From: Pseudaquabacterium pictum
GTDB lineage: Bacteria; Pseudomonadota; Gammaproteobacteria; Burkholderiales; Burkholderiaceae_C
Reading direction: 5' to 3'
DNA length: 64,000 bases
Assembly (NCBI RefSeq): GCF_005403045.1
Contig: NZ_BJCL01000010.1
Location: 124,001 to 188,000 of the forward strand
The notes under the pieces were generated by a model, which saw only the letters and a program-made list of their open reading frames with translations, was not told the DNA's origin and did not search any database. How positions within the stretch are numbered: position 1 is the stretch's first letter; each line of letters starts with the position of its first letter. Positions 46,693 through 55,909 of this stretch are shown piece by piece. The position numbers were made by a program, and so were the translations under genes.

Positions 46693-47649
46693 ATGCCCCG
46701 CACCATGCAGCCGTTGTCCGACCCCGCCTTCAACACCGACGCCCAGGTGCCACTGCCCGCCCTGGCGCATGCTGGCGACTGCCGCTGCGCACTGCATGCG
46801 CGCCGGCGCCTGGGCGGCGCACTGATCGGCGGTGGTGCCCTGGCGGCGCTGGGCCTGCCGCTGCCTGCTGCGGCGCAGCCGGCATCGCTGGCCAGCCAGT
46901 GCAAGCTGTCGAGCTTCACCAAGCTGGTCTCGGCCGAGCAGATCGAACAGGCGGCCGAGCAGCAGTACCGCCAGATGCTGCAGCAGGCGGCGCAGCAGCG
47001 CGGCCTGGCACCGACGGACAACGCGCAGCTGCAGCGCTTGCGCTACATCGCCAAGCGCATCATCCCGCTGACGACGGGCTGCAACCCGCGCGCGCAGCAA
47101 TGGCGCTGGGACGTGAACCTGATCGGCTCGGCCGAAGTCAACGCCTTCTGCATGCCCGGCGGCAAGATCGCCTTCTACTACGGCATCCTGGCCAAGTTGA
47201 AGCTCGACGACGACGAGGTGGCCACCATCATGGGCCACGAGGTGGCGCATGCGCTGCTGGAGCATTCACGCGAGAACTACGCCAAGACCGTGGCCACCCG
47301 CGGCGCCATCGAGCTGGGTGCGGCGCTGTTCGGCCTGGGCGGTGCCGGCGCCACGCTGGCCAACATGGGCGGCCAGCTGCTGACGCTGAAGTTCTCCCGC
47401 AACAACGAGAGCGAGGCCGATGCGCTGGGCCTGGCGCTGTCGGCGCGGGCCGGCTACCGGCCCGATGCCGGTGTCAGCCTGTGGCAGAAGATGATGGCCG
47501 CCAGCAAGGGCGCGCCGCCGCAGTTCCTCAGCACCCATCCATCGGGCGACAGCCGCATCCGGGACATCCAGGCCAAGCTGCCGCAGCTGGAGCCGCTGTA
47601 TGCCGATGCGGCCAAGCCCGACCGGCGCTTCGGCCCGCCCACGGCCTGA
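46693..47649 (+). CDS. M48-family metalloprotease
   Basis: This 318-residue zinc peptidase has an N-terminal signal (RRRLGGALIGGGALAALGLPLPAAAQ, about 37-62, twin-arginine-like), so it is exported. The zinc site is HEVAH at 182-186, with the third ligand glutamate in NNESEADALGLAL. The layout matches YcaL/LoiP-like or YfgC-type periplasmic quality-control proteases. An ATG at 46705 is an alternative. It ends three bases before the convergent Crp/Fnr gene stop. Confidence 0.92.
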   Translation: MPRTMQPLSDPAFNTDAQVPLPALAHAGDCRCALHARRRLGGALIGGGALAALGLPLPAAAQPASLASQCKLSSFTKLVSAEQIEQAAEQQYRQMLQQAAQQRGLAPTDNAQLQRLRYIAKRIIPLTTGCNPRAQQWRWDVNLIGSAEVNAFCMPGGKIAFYYGILAKLKLDDDEVATIMGHEVAHALLEHSRENYAKTVATRGAIELGAALFGLGGAGATLANMGGQLLTLKFSRNNESEADALGLALSARAGYRPDAGVSLWQKMMAASKGAPPQFLSTHPSGDSRIRDIQAKLPQLEPLYADAAKPDRRFGPPTA

Positions 47650-47652
47650 CGC

Positions 47653-48354
47653 TCACCAGCGCTGCGGCAGCGGCTTGACCAGCACGAACTGGCTGTCCTG
47701 CACCTGCAGGTAGCCGCCGCGCTCCAGGTCCTTCATCAGCCGGCTGACCATCTCGCGCGAGCAGCCCAGCCGGTTGGCCATCTCCTGGTGGGTGAGGCGG
47801 TCGACCAGCCGCTGCGTGCCGTCGGGCTGCGCCTGGGCCACGCCCTGCAGCAGCGCCCGCAGGCGACCGTAGACATCGTTGAGCGCCAGCTGGCGGGCGC
47901 TGTGGGTGGCGGTGCGGGCCCGGCGGATCACCTTGGCCAGCAGCTCGAAGGCGAATTCCGGCCGCTCGCCGATGAAGCGCTCCAGCGTGCGCCGGCCCAC
48001 CACCGCGCAGGTGCTGGCCTCCAGGGTGATCACGCTGGCCGAGCGCGGGCCGCCGTCCAGGCTGAGCTCGCCCAGGTATTCACCCGGGCCGTAGACGCCG
48101 TAGGTGATCTCGCGGTCGTTGTCACCGGCGCTGAAGGCGCGCAGGCGGCCGCTCTGGATGATGAAGATGGTGTCGCCCTGGTCACCCTCCTGGATCAGCA
48201 GGGTGCCCTTGCGGTAACGCCGCAGCTCGCCACGCGAGGCCAGTTCGGCCAGGGCGTCGCTCATCACGATCGGGGCGCCCATGGTGCCAGCCGCCGGGCT
48301 GGCAGCCGCGGCGGCAGGTCGGGCGATGCGGGCGGGTTCGGTGATCTGGGCCAT
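47653..48354 (-). CDS. Crp/Fnr-family transcriptional regulator
   Basis: This 233-residue regulator has a cyclic-nucleotide-binding domain (LIQEGDQGDTIFIIQSGRLRAFSAG, YGPGEYLGELSLDGGPRSASV) and a winged helix (LTHQEMANRLGCSREMVSRLMKDLERGGYLQVQ). No N-terminal iron-sulfur cysteines are present, so it is Crp-like rather than Fnr-like, probably sensing cAMP or another nucleotide. Start choice is tentative: ATG at 48354, or GTG at 48384. It is followed convergently by the protease gene. Confidence 0.9.
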   Translation of the reverse strand: MAQITEPARIARPAAAAASPAAGTMGAPIVMSDALAELASRGELRRYRKGTLLIQEGDQGDTIFIIQSGRLRAFSAGDNDREITYGVYGPGEYLGELSLDGGPRSASVITLEASTCAVVGRRTLERFIGERPEFAFELLAKVIRRARTATHSARQLALNDVYGRLRALLQGVAQAQPDGTQRLVDRLTHQEMANRLGCSREMVSRLMKDLERGGYLQVQDSQFVLVKPLPQRW

Positions 48355-48477
48355 GGAGAGTGGGCGCGGCCGGTTGGCGGCCACTCACCCACTGCGCATG
48401 CTACCTGCCCCTGCCACCGCGTCGGCTGGCGCGGCGGTGACAAACCGCAACCGCGGTGCGCGGTGCGGTGTGCGCGT

Positions 48478-49236
48478 TCAGGAGTGCAGCACCCGATCCT
48501 GCAGCCGCGGCGCGCTGGCGCCCTGCAGCGCGCTGACCAGCGGCGGCAGCAGCGCCACCTGCTGCACCAACGCGCGGATGCTGCCGGCACCGGTCTTGAT
48601 GCGGATGCTGCCGATCTGGGTGCGGATGGTGGCCAGGCCCACGCCCTGGCGGGCGGCGATCTCGTGCGGCGTCAGGTCGGCGCACAGGCCCTTGATGACG
48701 GTGGTCTCGGCCATCGTCAGGCCGTGGGCACGGGCGAACCATTCGACCGTCAGCTCCTCGCAGACCTGGCGCTTGCCCAGCAGCACGGCGGCACCGGGCT
48801 GGTCGTCGGAGCCCAGCGCCGGCAGCGGCACCACCGCCACGCTGATGCGCTGGCGCGACGGCCCCTGGCTGTCGCCCAGCTGCAGCAGGCGGCGCAGGCC
48901 GCGCTGGGTGGCGCCGACCAGGGCATCGCGCAGCGGCTGCTGGTCCTGCTGCAGGCGGGCCTGTAATTGGCCGCCCAGCCACTGCAGCGGGTGGTGCTCG
49001 TCCATGTCGCGGCGCGCCGCCTTGTTGATGTGGACGACTTCCAGCGATTCGCTGACCAGCAGCATGCCGTAGTCCAGCGTGTCGAGCATCTGCGCCATGC
49101 GGCGGTGCTGCAGGGAGGCGGCGCCGCGCCGCTCCGGGCCGTTGTAGCCGCGGCTGCGCTGCGGGATGGCCGGGGCGCCCAGGGCGGCAAACAGGTCCGA
49201 GGCGTTGGCTTTCGGGGTGTCGAGCAGATCGAGCAT
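48478..49236 (-). CDS. LuxR-family regulator with a PAS-like sensor
   Basis: This 252-residue protein has an N-terminal half with a PAS-like pattern (MAQMLDTLDYGMLLVSESLEVVHINKAARRDM). The C-terminal LuxR helix-turn-helix (LTMAETTVIKGLCADLTPHEIAARQGVGLATIRTQIGSIRIKTGAGSIRALVQQ) lacks a receiver domain. It senses a cytoplasmic signal by itself. GGAG lies seven bases before the ATG at 49236; an ATG at 49287 lacks such a site. It lies downstream of the gloC-like gene on the same strand, with 133 bases between. Confidence 0.88.
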   Translation of the reverse strand: MLDLLDTPKANASDLFAALGAPAIPQRSRGYNGPERRGAASLQHRRMAQMLDTLDYGMLLVSESLEVVHINKAARRDMDEHHPLQWLGGQLQARLQQDQQPLRDALVGATQRGLRRLLQLGDSQGPSRQRISVAVVPLPALGSDDQPGAAVLLGKRQVCEELTVEWFARAHGLTMAETTVIKGLCADLTPHEIAARQGVGLATIRTQIGSIRIKTGAGSIRALVQQVALLPPLVSALQGASAPRLQDRVLHS

Positions 49237-49369
49237 GTTGGCATCTCCGTGGGCAGTGGCCACACGGATCGCATGGCCTGACTGCATGGCTGCCAGTGTG
49301 GGCGCCCGGCCCCCCCGCCGCGCGTGACGTCTGCCACGCGCTGGCCTGTGACTTATTACCAGCGCCCGC

Positions 49370-50008
49370 TCAGGTGCCGCCGACGTAGGGGTTGTGCTGG
49401 CGCTCGACGCCGAAGCTGCTTTCCGGCCCGTGGCCGGGGATGAACACCGTCTCGTCGCCCATCGGCCAGAGGCGGCCGGTGATGCTGGAAATCAACGTGT
49501 CGTGGTCGCCACCGGGGAAGTCGGTGCGGCCGATGCTGCCGGCGAACAGCACATCGCCGACGAAGGCGCGCTGCGCCTCGGCGCTGTGGAAGACCACATG
49601 GCCGGGGGTGTGGCCCGGGCAGTGGCGCACGGCCAGCACGCTGCGGCCGACGGCCACGGTGTCGCCGTCGGCCAGCCAGCGGGTGGGCGTGAACGGCTCC
49701 GCCGGCGCAAAGCCGAACATCCTGGCCTGCTGGGCCAGGCCGTCGATCCAGAACTGGTCGCCGGGGTGCGGGCCGATGATGGGCAGAGCCAGCGTGCGGG
49801 CCAGCGTGCCGGTGCCGCCGGCATGGTCGATGTGCGCATGGGTGAGCAGGATCTGCGTCAGCCGCACGCCCAGGCGCGCAGCCTCGGCCTGCAGGCGCGG
49901 CAAGTCGCCGCCGGGGTCGATCACGGCCCCCTCCATGGTCTCGTCGCACCAGACGATGGAGCAGTTCTGCTGGAAGGGGGTGACGGGGACGGTGTGGTAG
50001 CGCAGCAT
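49370..50008 (-). CDS. GloC/YcbL-like metallo-beta-lactamase hydrolase
   Basis: This 212-residue cytoplasmic thioesterase resembles the short type II glyoxalase (GloC/YcbL), which hydrolyses S-lactoylglutathione. The metal motif THAHIDH has His 57, His 59, Asp 61 and His 62. Later ligands lie in CPGHTPGH, FVGDVLFAGSIGRTD and IPGHGPESS. The C-terminus ends with the typical ERQHNPYV. The length fits GloC (about 215) rather than the longer GloB. The ATG at 50008 begins the fold. The truD gene lies 88 bases upstream. Confidence 0.93.
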   Translation of the reverse strand: MLRYHTVPVTPFQQNCSIVWCDETMEGAVIDPGGDLPRLQAEAARLGVRLTQILLTHAHIDHAGGTGTLARTLALPIIGPHPGDQFWIDGLAQQARMFGFAPAEPFTPTRWLADGDTVAVGRSVLAVRHCPGHTPGHVVFHSAEAQRAFVGDVLFAGSIGRTDFPGGDHDTLISSITGRLWPMGDETVFIPGHGPESSFGVERQHNPYVGGT

Positions 50009-50096
50009 GGTCGGCAACGTTGTTTGGCAACTCTGTGCCGATTTTCGCCGCGCTGTGTCGACCCCTGGGCCACCCTGGCCCAGGGTCAGGATGCTG

Positions 50097-51110
50097 TCAT
50101 GCGCCAGCCTCACCCGCACGCGCTTCATGCCGGTCCGGCTCCGCGGTGCGGAGGATCTCGTCCAGCACGGACGTGGCATAGGCCCCGGCGGGCAGCGAGA
50201 ACGTGAGCACCAGCTGCTGGGCTTGCGGCCAGTCCCATGCCAGGTCCGCCGGGCTGGCCACCAGGGCGCGGCGCTCCTGGTCCAGGCCGGCATGCTCCAT
50301 GCCGTCGCACAAGGTGGCGTGGCGTGCGGCCACGCCGGTCTCCAGGGCCTGCGCCTGGTCGGTGGTGCCCACCCGCCCGCGTCCCCACAGCGGACCCGTG
50401 GGCCGGCCCGCGCCGTCCACCACATCACCGGGCAGGGTCCGGCCCCACAGGCCCTGCTGGATGCGCAGCGCCAGCACTTCATTGAAGACGAAGGACCGCA
50501 CCGCGGACAGGTAGAGGCCCTTCTTCTTCGGGTTGCGCACGCGCACTTCGCGGGCCAGCATGGCCCGGCCCTGCTCGACATTGCCGCCCTCGAAGCCGAA
50601 CCGCTGCGCGCCGAAGTAGTTGGGCACGCCGTGTGCCGCCACGGCCCGGAGGTTGGCCTCGATGGCCTCGCGGTTGCCAGTCACGTCACGCAGCACGATG
50701 CGGAACCGGTTGCCTTGCAGATCCCCGGGGCGCAGCTTCTTCACATGGCGGCGCTGGGCCAGGACCTTGAACTCCGGGTGCTGCAGCTGGGTCAGGTCGG
50801 GCGCATCTCCCTTGGGCAGGTAGATGCTGAACCACTGGCGGGTGATGGCATGGCGGTCCTTCAGGCCGGCATAGCCCACGTCCCTGTCGGGCACGCCGGT
50901 GGCCTCGGCCAGCTGCTGGGCGACGAAGGCGGTGTTGGCGCCGTTCTTCTCGATGTCCAGCCAGAGGTGTTCGCCCTCGCCGGAGGGTGGCTGCAGCGGC
51001 AGTTCGGTCACGATGAAGTCCTCGTGAAGGCGTTTCAGCGTGGCGCTGGCGCCGCTGGCCGGATAGGCGTTGGGCCATGGCGGCAAGGTCGTGTATCGCG
51101 CGTCGTTCAT
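50097..51110 (-). CDS. truD: tRNA pseudouridine(13) synthase
   Basis: TruD makes pseudouridine at position 13 of tRNA. The catalytic Asp 85 lies in the family motif GYAGLKDRHAITRQW. Other conserved parts are LKRLHEDFIVTELP, the NFFGxQRFG region present as VPNYFGAQRFG, and SAVRSFVFNEVLALR. The 337 residues match the family (about 340-350). The start ATG at 51110 is the first in frame. It is divergent from the DUF6544-like gene. Confidence 0.95.
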   Translation of the reverse strand: MNDARYTTLPPWPNAYPASGASATLKRLHEDFIVTELPLQPPSGEGEHLWLDIEKNGANTAFVAQQLAEATGVPDRDVGYAGLKDRHAITRQWFSIYLPKGDAPDLTQLQHPEFKVLAQRRHVKKLRPGDLQGNRFRIVLRDVTGNREAIEANLRAVAAHGVPNYFGAQRFGFEGGNVEQGRAMLAREVRVRNPKKKGLYLSAVRSFVFNEVLALRIQQGLWGRTLPGDVVDGAGRPTGPLWGRGRVGTTDQAQALETGVAARHATLCDGMEHAGLDQERRALVASPADLAWDWPQAQQLVLTFSLPAGAYATSVLDEILRTAEPDRHEARAGEAGA

Positions 51111-51269
51111 GGGCGTTCCGGGGGCACCAGCAGTCGGTTGAGGTCGGGCTGGCTGGCCGGCCAGTGGCGGTCGAGCCCCTGATTTTCTCCCCGCCCGCGT
51201 GCCTCGACGAACAGACCGCGCCCGGCTTGCGTCCTACATTGACGTGGCCTGCTGAAGGGGACGCTGCGC

Positions 51270-52148
51270 ATGACCTGGTTGACCTGGCTGCTTCTCGTTG
51301 CCGCCGTGCTCCTGGCCGGCGCCGTGGGTCTGACGGTGCTCGGATCGGTGCGCTGGGCTGCGGCGACGCAGTCGCTCAGGGCCAGCCTGGAGGCGGGGCG
51401 TGCGCCGGCTTCTGCGGCCCCGGCTGCCGTCCCGACACGCTACGACGTCCAGGAGATCGCCGGGCTGCCGGCACCGGTTCAACGCTACTTCCGCGCCGCA
51501 CTCACGCCGGGCCAGGCCATCGTCAGCGCCGCCACGATCCAGATGGCCGGGACCTTCAACCTGTCCGCCACCGGTGAACAGTGGAAGCCGTTCACCTCGA
51601 TCCAGCGCGTCACCACCCGCCGCGCGGGCTTCCTGTGGGATGCCCGGATCACGATCCTGCCCGGCCTGACGGTGTGCGTGGTCGACAGCTACATCATGGG
51701 CCGCGGCCTGCTGCGTGCCAGACTCCAGGGCCTGTTCACCCTGGCCGATCTGCAGGGTGGCGGCGAGATCGCGCGGGGTGAATTCATGCGCTTCTTCGCC
51801 GAGTCGCCCTGGTACCCCACGGCGCTGCTGCCCAGCCAGGGCGTCCGGTGGGAGGCGGTCGACGAGCGCTCGGCGAAGGCCACGCTGGTGGACGGCCCCA
51901 TCGCGCTGACCCTGCTCTTCCGCTTTGACGAGACCGGCTTGATCGCGTCGTTCCGGGCCGAGGCACGGGGCGGCATGGTGGGCAAGCGCCTGGTGCAGGC
52001 GCCATGGGAGGGGCGCTTCTCGAACTACCAGACGCGCCAAGGCATGCGGGTGCCGCTGGCCGGCGAGGTGGCCTGGATGCGGCCGCAGGGGCGCCAGGTC
52101 TACTTCAAGGGCGCCATCACGCAGTTGCAGCATGTGTTCGTGCCGTGA
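51270..52148 (+). CDS. DUF6544-like protein with one membrane helix
   Basis: This 292-residue protein has an N-terminal membrane helix (MTWLTWLLLVAAVLLAGAVGLTVLG) and a soluble domain matching what I recall as DUF6544: LPAPVQRYFRAAL, GTFNL, WKPFTSIQRVTTRRAGFLWDARI, MRFFAESPWYPTALLPSQGVRWEAVDERSAKATL. It has no catalytic signature. AAGGGG lies in front of the ATG. Its function is unknown; the fold may be lipid-binding. It is convergent with the P-type ATPase gene, 34 bases from that stop. Confidence 0.82.
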   Translation: MTWLTWLLLVAAVLLAGAVGLTVLGSVRWAAATQSLRASLEAGRAPASAAPAAVPTRYDVQEIAGLPAPVQRYFRAALTPGQAIVSAATIQMAGTFNLSATGEQWKPFTSIQRVTTRRAGFLWDARITILPGLTVCVVDSYIMGRGLLRARLQGLFTLADLQGGGEIARGEFMRFFAESPWYPTALLPSQGVRWEAVDERSAKATLVDGPIALTLLFRFDETGLIASFRAEARGGMVGKRLVQAPWEGRFSNYQTRQGMRVPLAGEVAWMRPQGRQVYFKGAITQLQHVFVP

Positions 52149-52182
52149 TGGGCCGGGCACGCGTGGCGGCGATGCCGTGTGC

Positions 52183-54798
52183 TCAGCCGGGCGCTGGCAG
52201 TTTGACGGCCCTGCGCCGTGCCCACTTGATGGCTTCGAACCACAGCACGCTCAACAGGCCGAGCCCGCAGGCCGCGGCCAGTTCCTGCGCCGGCAGCGGT
52301 GCGAACCGCAGCACGCCCACAGCCCACGGCAGGTAGAGCGCAGCCAGCAGCAGGGCCAGCGCCAGGCCCACCACGACCCACAGCGTGCTGTTCGGTGTGC
52401 GCAGCGTGGCCCAGAGCGATCGGGTGGCCGAGCGGTTGGACAGGATCAGCGCCAGGTTGCCCACCACCAGCGTCGCAAATGCAAAGGCGCGGGCCTCGGC
52501 CTCCGGGATGCGCGGGCTGGCCCAGGCAAAGGCACCCATCACGGCCGCCAGCACACCCAGGCCCTGCAGCAGCGCCAGCCACAGCGTGGCACCGCCGAAC
52601 AGCGGTGCCGTGGCATCGCGCGGCGGGCGCTGCATCACGTCGCGCTCGGCCGGCTCGTTCTCGAACGCGATCGAGCAGGCCGGATCGATGATGAGTTCGA
52701 GCAGGGCGATGTGCATCGGGAACAGCAGCGCCGGCCAGCCGAACAGCACCGGCAGCAAGGCCATGCCCGCGATCGGCACATGCACCGCCAGGATGTACGA
52801 CATGGCCTTGCGCAGGTTGTCGAAGATGCGGCGCCCCAGGCGCACGGCCGCCACGATGGCGGCGAAGTTGTCGTCGACCAGCACCAGCGCAGCCGATTCG
52901 CGGGCCACGTCCGTGCCGCGGCCACCCATGGCCACGCCCACATGCGCGGCGCGCAGCGCCGGCGCGTCGTTCACGCCGTCGCCGGTCATCGCGACGATGT
53001 CGCCCCGCGCCTTCAGCGCCTGCACGATGCGCAGCTTCTGCTCGGGTGCGATGCGGGCGCACACGCTGACGGTGGCCATGCGCGCGCACAGCGCCTCGTC
53101 GCTGAGCGTGGCGATCTCGTCGCCTGACAGCACATCGCCCGCGCCGTTGTCGGCCCCGCTCAGCCCCGCCTGGCGGGCGATGGCGCGCGCCGTGGCCGGG
53201 TAGTCGCCGGTGATCATCACCACGCGGATGCCGGCCGCACGGCACTCGGCCACGGCCGCAGGCACCTGCGGGCGCACCGGGTCGGCCAGGCCCAGCAGCC
53301 CGGTGAACGCGAAGTCGAAGTCATGTTCGCTGGCCGGCCAGTCGGCGCCGGTGAAGGTGCCGCGTGCCGCCGCCAGCACACGCAGGCCCGAGGCGGCCAG
53401 GGCGTCGACGGCGGCGGCCACCTGGGCCCGCTGGGCGGCGTCCAGGTGGCACAGGTCCATCACCGCTTCCGGCGACCCCTTGGCGGCCACCGTCTGCGGG
53501 CCGTCGCCGGCCGCTGCCCACACATGGGACATCGCCCGCAGCGCCGGGCTCAGCGCATAGGTCTGCACCAGGCGCCAGTCGCGGCGCAGGTGCTCGGTGT
53601 GGGCCAGAAAGCGCTCGCCGAGTTGGTGGAAGGCCTTCTCCATCGGGTCGAAGGGGTCCACCACGCTGGCCAGGATCGCCACTTCCACCAGGCTGTGGAA
53701 CGCCTCGGGCAGCTCGTCCCCGGTCAGCGTGTCCAGCGCCAGGCGGTCCGCCAGCGCGACACCGCCGGCAGCCAGGTGCGTCACCGTCATGCGGTTCTCG
53801 GTCAGCGTGCCGGTCTTGTCGCTGCACAGCACCGTGGTGGCGCCCAGGGTCTCGATCGCGTTGATGCGCCGGGTGAGCACGCCTTCCTTGGCCAGGCGGC
53901 GTGCCCCGAGCGCCGGAAACACCGTCAGCACCACCGGGTATTCCTCGGGCAGCATGGCCATCGCCAGGGCGATGCCGGCCAGCAGGGCCTGCAGCCAGTC
54001 GCCCTGGAGCAGCCCGTGCACCAGCACCAGCAGCAGGCTGAGCGCCAGGGCCAGCAAGGCCAGGTTGCGCACCAGGATGGCGGTCTGCTTCTGCAACGGC
54101 GAACGCGTGGTCTCGACCGTGCCCAGGGCCTGACCGATGCGGCCGATCTCGCTGCGTGCGCCGGTGGCCGTCACCCGCGCGAGCCCATGGCCCTGGACCA
54201 GCAGCGTGCCGGCATAGACGGCAGGCAGGTCATCGCCGCCGGGTGCCAGGCGTGCGGTGCCGCCCGGCGCCGACGCGGCGGCCAGTTCATCGGGCTGCGC
54301 GGTGCGCTTGCCGACCGGCACGGCCTCGCCGGTCAGCAGCGACTCATCGGCCTGGACACCATCGGCCGACACCAGCAGGGCATCGGCGGGCACCCGGTCG
54401 CCTTCGCTCAGCTTCAGCAGGTCGCCGCGCACGACATCGCGCCCGGCAATGCGCTGGGGCTGGCCATCGCGGATGACCAGCGCGCGCGGGCTGGTGAGAT
54501 CACGCAGGGCGTCGATGGCGCGCTCGGTGCGGCCCTCCTGGTACAGCGTGAGTGCCACGGTCACGGCCACGAAGCCGAGGAGGGTCAGGCCCTCGCGCCA
54601 GTCGCCGAACACCAGGTACAGCGCTGCCGCGGCAAGCAGCAGCAGGAACATCGGCTCGCGCACCGTGTCGATGGCGATCGACAGCAACGACCGGCGGTGG
54701 CCGCCGGGCAGCGCGTTGGGGCCGTCCTCGGCCAGGCGCCGCGCGGCCAGTGCTGCCGTCAGGCCGGGCGCGCCAAGATCCGTCTGGTTCGCAGCCAT
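52183..54798 (-). CDS. P-type cation-translocating ATPase
   Basis: This 871-residue P-type ATPase of the Ca2+/H+-pump-like group has the phosphorylated Asp 327 in CSDKTGTLTENR and ATP-binding parts KGSPEAVMDLC and MITGDYPATA. The hinge GDGVNDAPAL is present. The dephosphorylation loop reads TGEA (156-159) instead of TGES. Helix 4 carries PEEYP (284-288), a variant of the ion-binding PEGL/PEEFP. About ten membrane helices are expected. The transported ion cannot be told from sequence; H+, Ca2+ or another divalent cation are options. Its regulators are not visible. Confidence 0.92.
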   Translation of the reverse strand: MAANQTDLGAPGLTAALAARRLAEDGPNALPGGHRRSLLSIAIDTVREPMFLLLLAAAALYLVFGDWREGLTLLGFVAVTVALTLYQEGRTERAIDALRDLTSPRALVIRDGQPQRIAGRDVVRGDLLKLSEGDRVPADALLVSADGVQADESLLTGEAVPVGKRTAQPDELAAASAPGGTARLAPGGDDLPAVYAGTLLVQGHGLARVTATGARSEIGRIGQALGTVETTRSPLQKQTAILVRNLALLALALSLLLVLVHGLLQGDWLQALLAGIALAMAMLPEEYPVVLTVFPALGARRLAKEGVLTRRINAIETLGATTVLCSDKTGTLTENRMTVTHLAAGGVALADRLALDTLTGDELPEAFHSLVEVAILASVVDPFDPMEKAFHQLGERFLAHTEHLRRDWRLVQTYALSPALRAMSHVWAAAGDGPQTVAAKGSPEAVMDLCHLDAAQRAQVAAAVDALAASGLRVLAAARGTFTGADWPASEHDFDFAFTGLLGLADPVRPQVPAAVAECRAAGIRVVMITGDYPATARAIARQAGLSGADNGAGDVLSGDEIATLSDEALCARMATVSVCARIAPEQKLRIVQALKARGDIVAMTGDGVNDAPALRAAHVGVAMGGRGTDVARESAALVLVDDNFAAIVAAVRLGRRIFDNLRKAMSYILAVHVPIAGMALLPVLFGWPALLFPMHIALLELIIDPACSIAFENEPAERDVMQRPPRDATAPLFGGATLWLALLQGLGVLAAVMGAFAWASPRIPEAEARAFAFATLVVGNLALILSNRSATRSLWATLRTPNSTLWVVVGLALALLLAALYLPWAVGVLRFAPLPAQELAAACGLGLLSVLWFEAIKWARRRAVKLPAPG

Positions 54799-54941
54799 GT
54801 CCGGGCCAGATCGCCGGCCGCCTCCTCCCGAACGAGGTTATGCGCAGGTGCCGTGCGGGTCTGTGCGGTCACGCACCAGCGCGGTTGCCACGCCAGGTCT
54901 TGCGCCTGGTGGGGGCGATGCGCGCCGCCTCGGCGCCCGGT

Positions 54942-55832
54942 TCAAGGCGCAGCATGCGCCTGCAGCCAGGCCACGATGTCCGCCGTCACCCCATCGCGGT
55001 TGGTCTCGTTCAGGATCTCGTGGCGCCCGCCCGGGTACAGCGTGACGGTCACATCGGCCAGGCCGGCATCGCGGTAGCGCTGGCCCAGCAGCTGCAGCAG
55101 CGCGCCGCCACCGGCCAGCGGGTCGGCATCGCCAGAGGCGATCAGCACCGGCAGGCCGCTGCGGATGCCCGCCAGCTGCGCCGGATCGGCCAGGCGCGCA
55201 GCCGGCGCAAACAGCGACGGGATCACGCCATCGGGGATGTCCCAGCCGCACCAGGGGTCGGCCACATAGGCATCCACCTCGGCGGCATCGCGTGACAGCC
55301 ATTCATAGCCGGTGCGGTGTTCGAAGCCGGCATTGAAGGCCGCCAGCCCCGCCGGTGCGTCGGCGGGTGCATTGGCCATGGCGGCGGCGAACATGTCCAG
55401 CGCCGTCGACCCCGACAGCACCACGCCGGACCAGGTGGCCGCATGGTCCAGGATGGCCGCCTGCGCCGCGAACGAGCCCATCGAATGGCCCAGCAGGAAC
55501 AGCGGCAGGCCGGGATGCTGCGTCCGCAGCGCAGCGCCGAACTGCGCCACATCGGCGATCAGGCCGCCGAAACCAGCCGCGCCGAAGTCGCCCAGCCGGC
55601 CGTTCGCGGTGCGCCCGTGGCCGCGGTGGTCGACCGCATGCACCACGAAGCCGGCGGCATTCAGCGCGCGGGCGAAGCGGCCATAACGTTCACCATGCTC
55701 GGCCAGGCCATGGGCAATCTGCACCACGCCCACCGGGCGGCCGGCCACGCCGGACCAGGTGGAGGTGGTGACCCGGGTGCCATCGGCGGCCGAGACGAAG
55801 AAGGCGGTGGAGGACGAGGTCGGTGTGTGCAT
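54942..55832 (-). CDS. Monoacylglycerol lipase/lysophospholipase-like hydrolase
   Basis: This 296-residue alpha/beta hydrolase of the Hydrolase_4 family has HGLAEHGERYGRFA and VDHRGHGRT near the start and the nucleophile Ser 117 in LLGHSMGSFAAQ. An acidic region lies in VLIASGDADPLAGGG, and the catalytic His in YPGGRHEILNETNRD. It likely cleaves lysophospholipids or monoacylglycerols in the cytoplasm. The start ATG at 55832 begins the domain. It lies downstream of the aminotransferase group, with 77 bases between. Confidence 0.92.
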   Translation of the reverse strand: MHTPTSSSTAFFVSAADGTRVTTSTWSGVAGRPVGVVQIAHGLAEHGERYGRFARALNAAGFVVHAVDHRGHGRTANGRLGDFGAAGFGGLIADVAQFGAALRTQHPGLPLFLLGHSMGSFAAQAAILDHAATWSGVVLSGSTALDMFAAAMANAPADAPAGLAAFNAGFEHRTGYEWLSRDAAEVDAYVADPWCGWDIPDGVIPSLFAPAARLADPAQLAGIRSGLPVLIASGDADPLAGGGALLQLLGQRYRDAGLADVTVTLYPGGRHEILNETNRDGVTADIVAWLQAHAAP

Positions 55833-55909
55833 GCCGGCATGCTGGCATGGCGGCTGCCCGGCGTCATCTGGGGAAAGCGGCAGGTGCGCGGTGGGCGGCG
55901 TCGGGGTCG

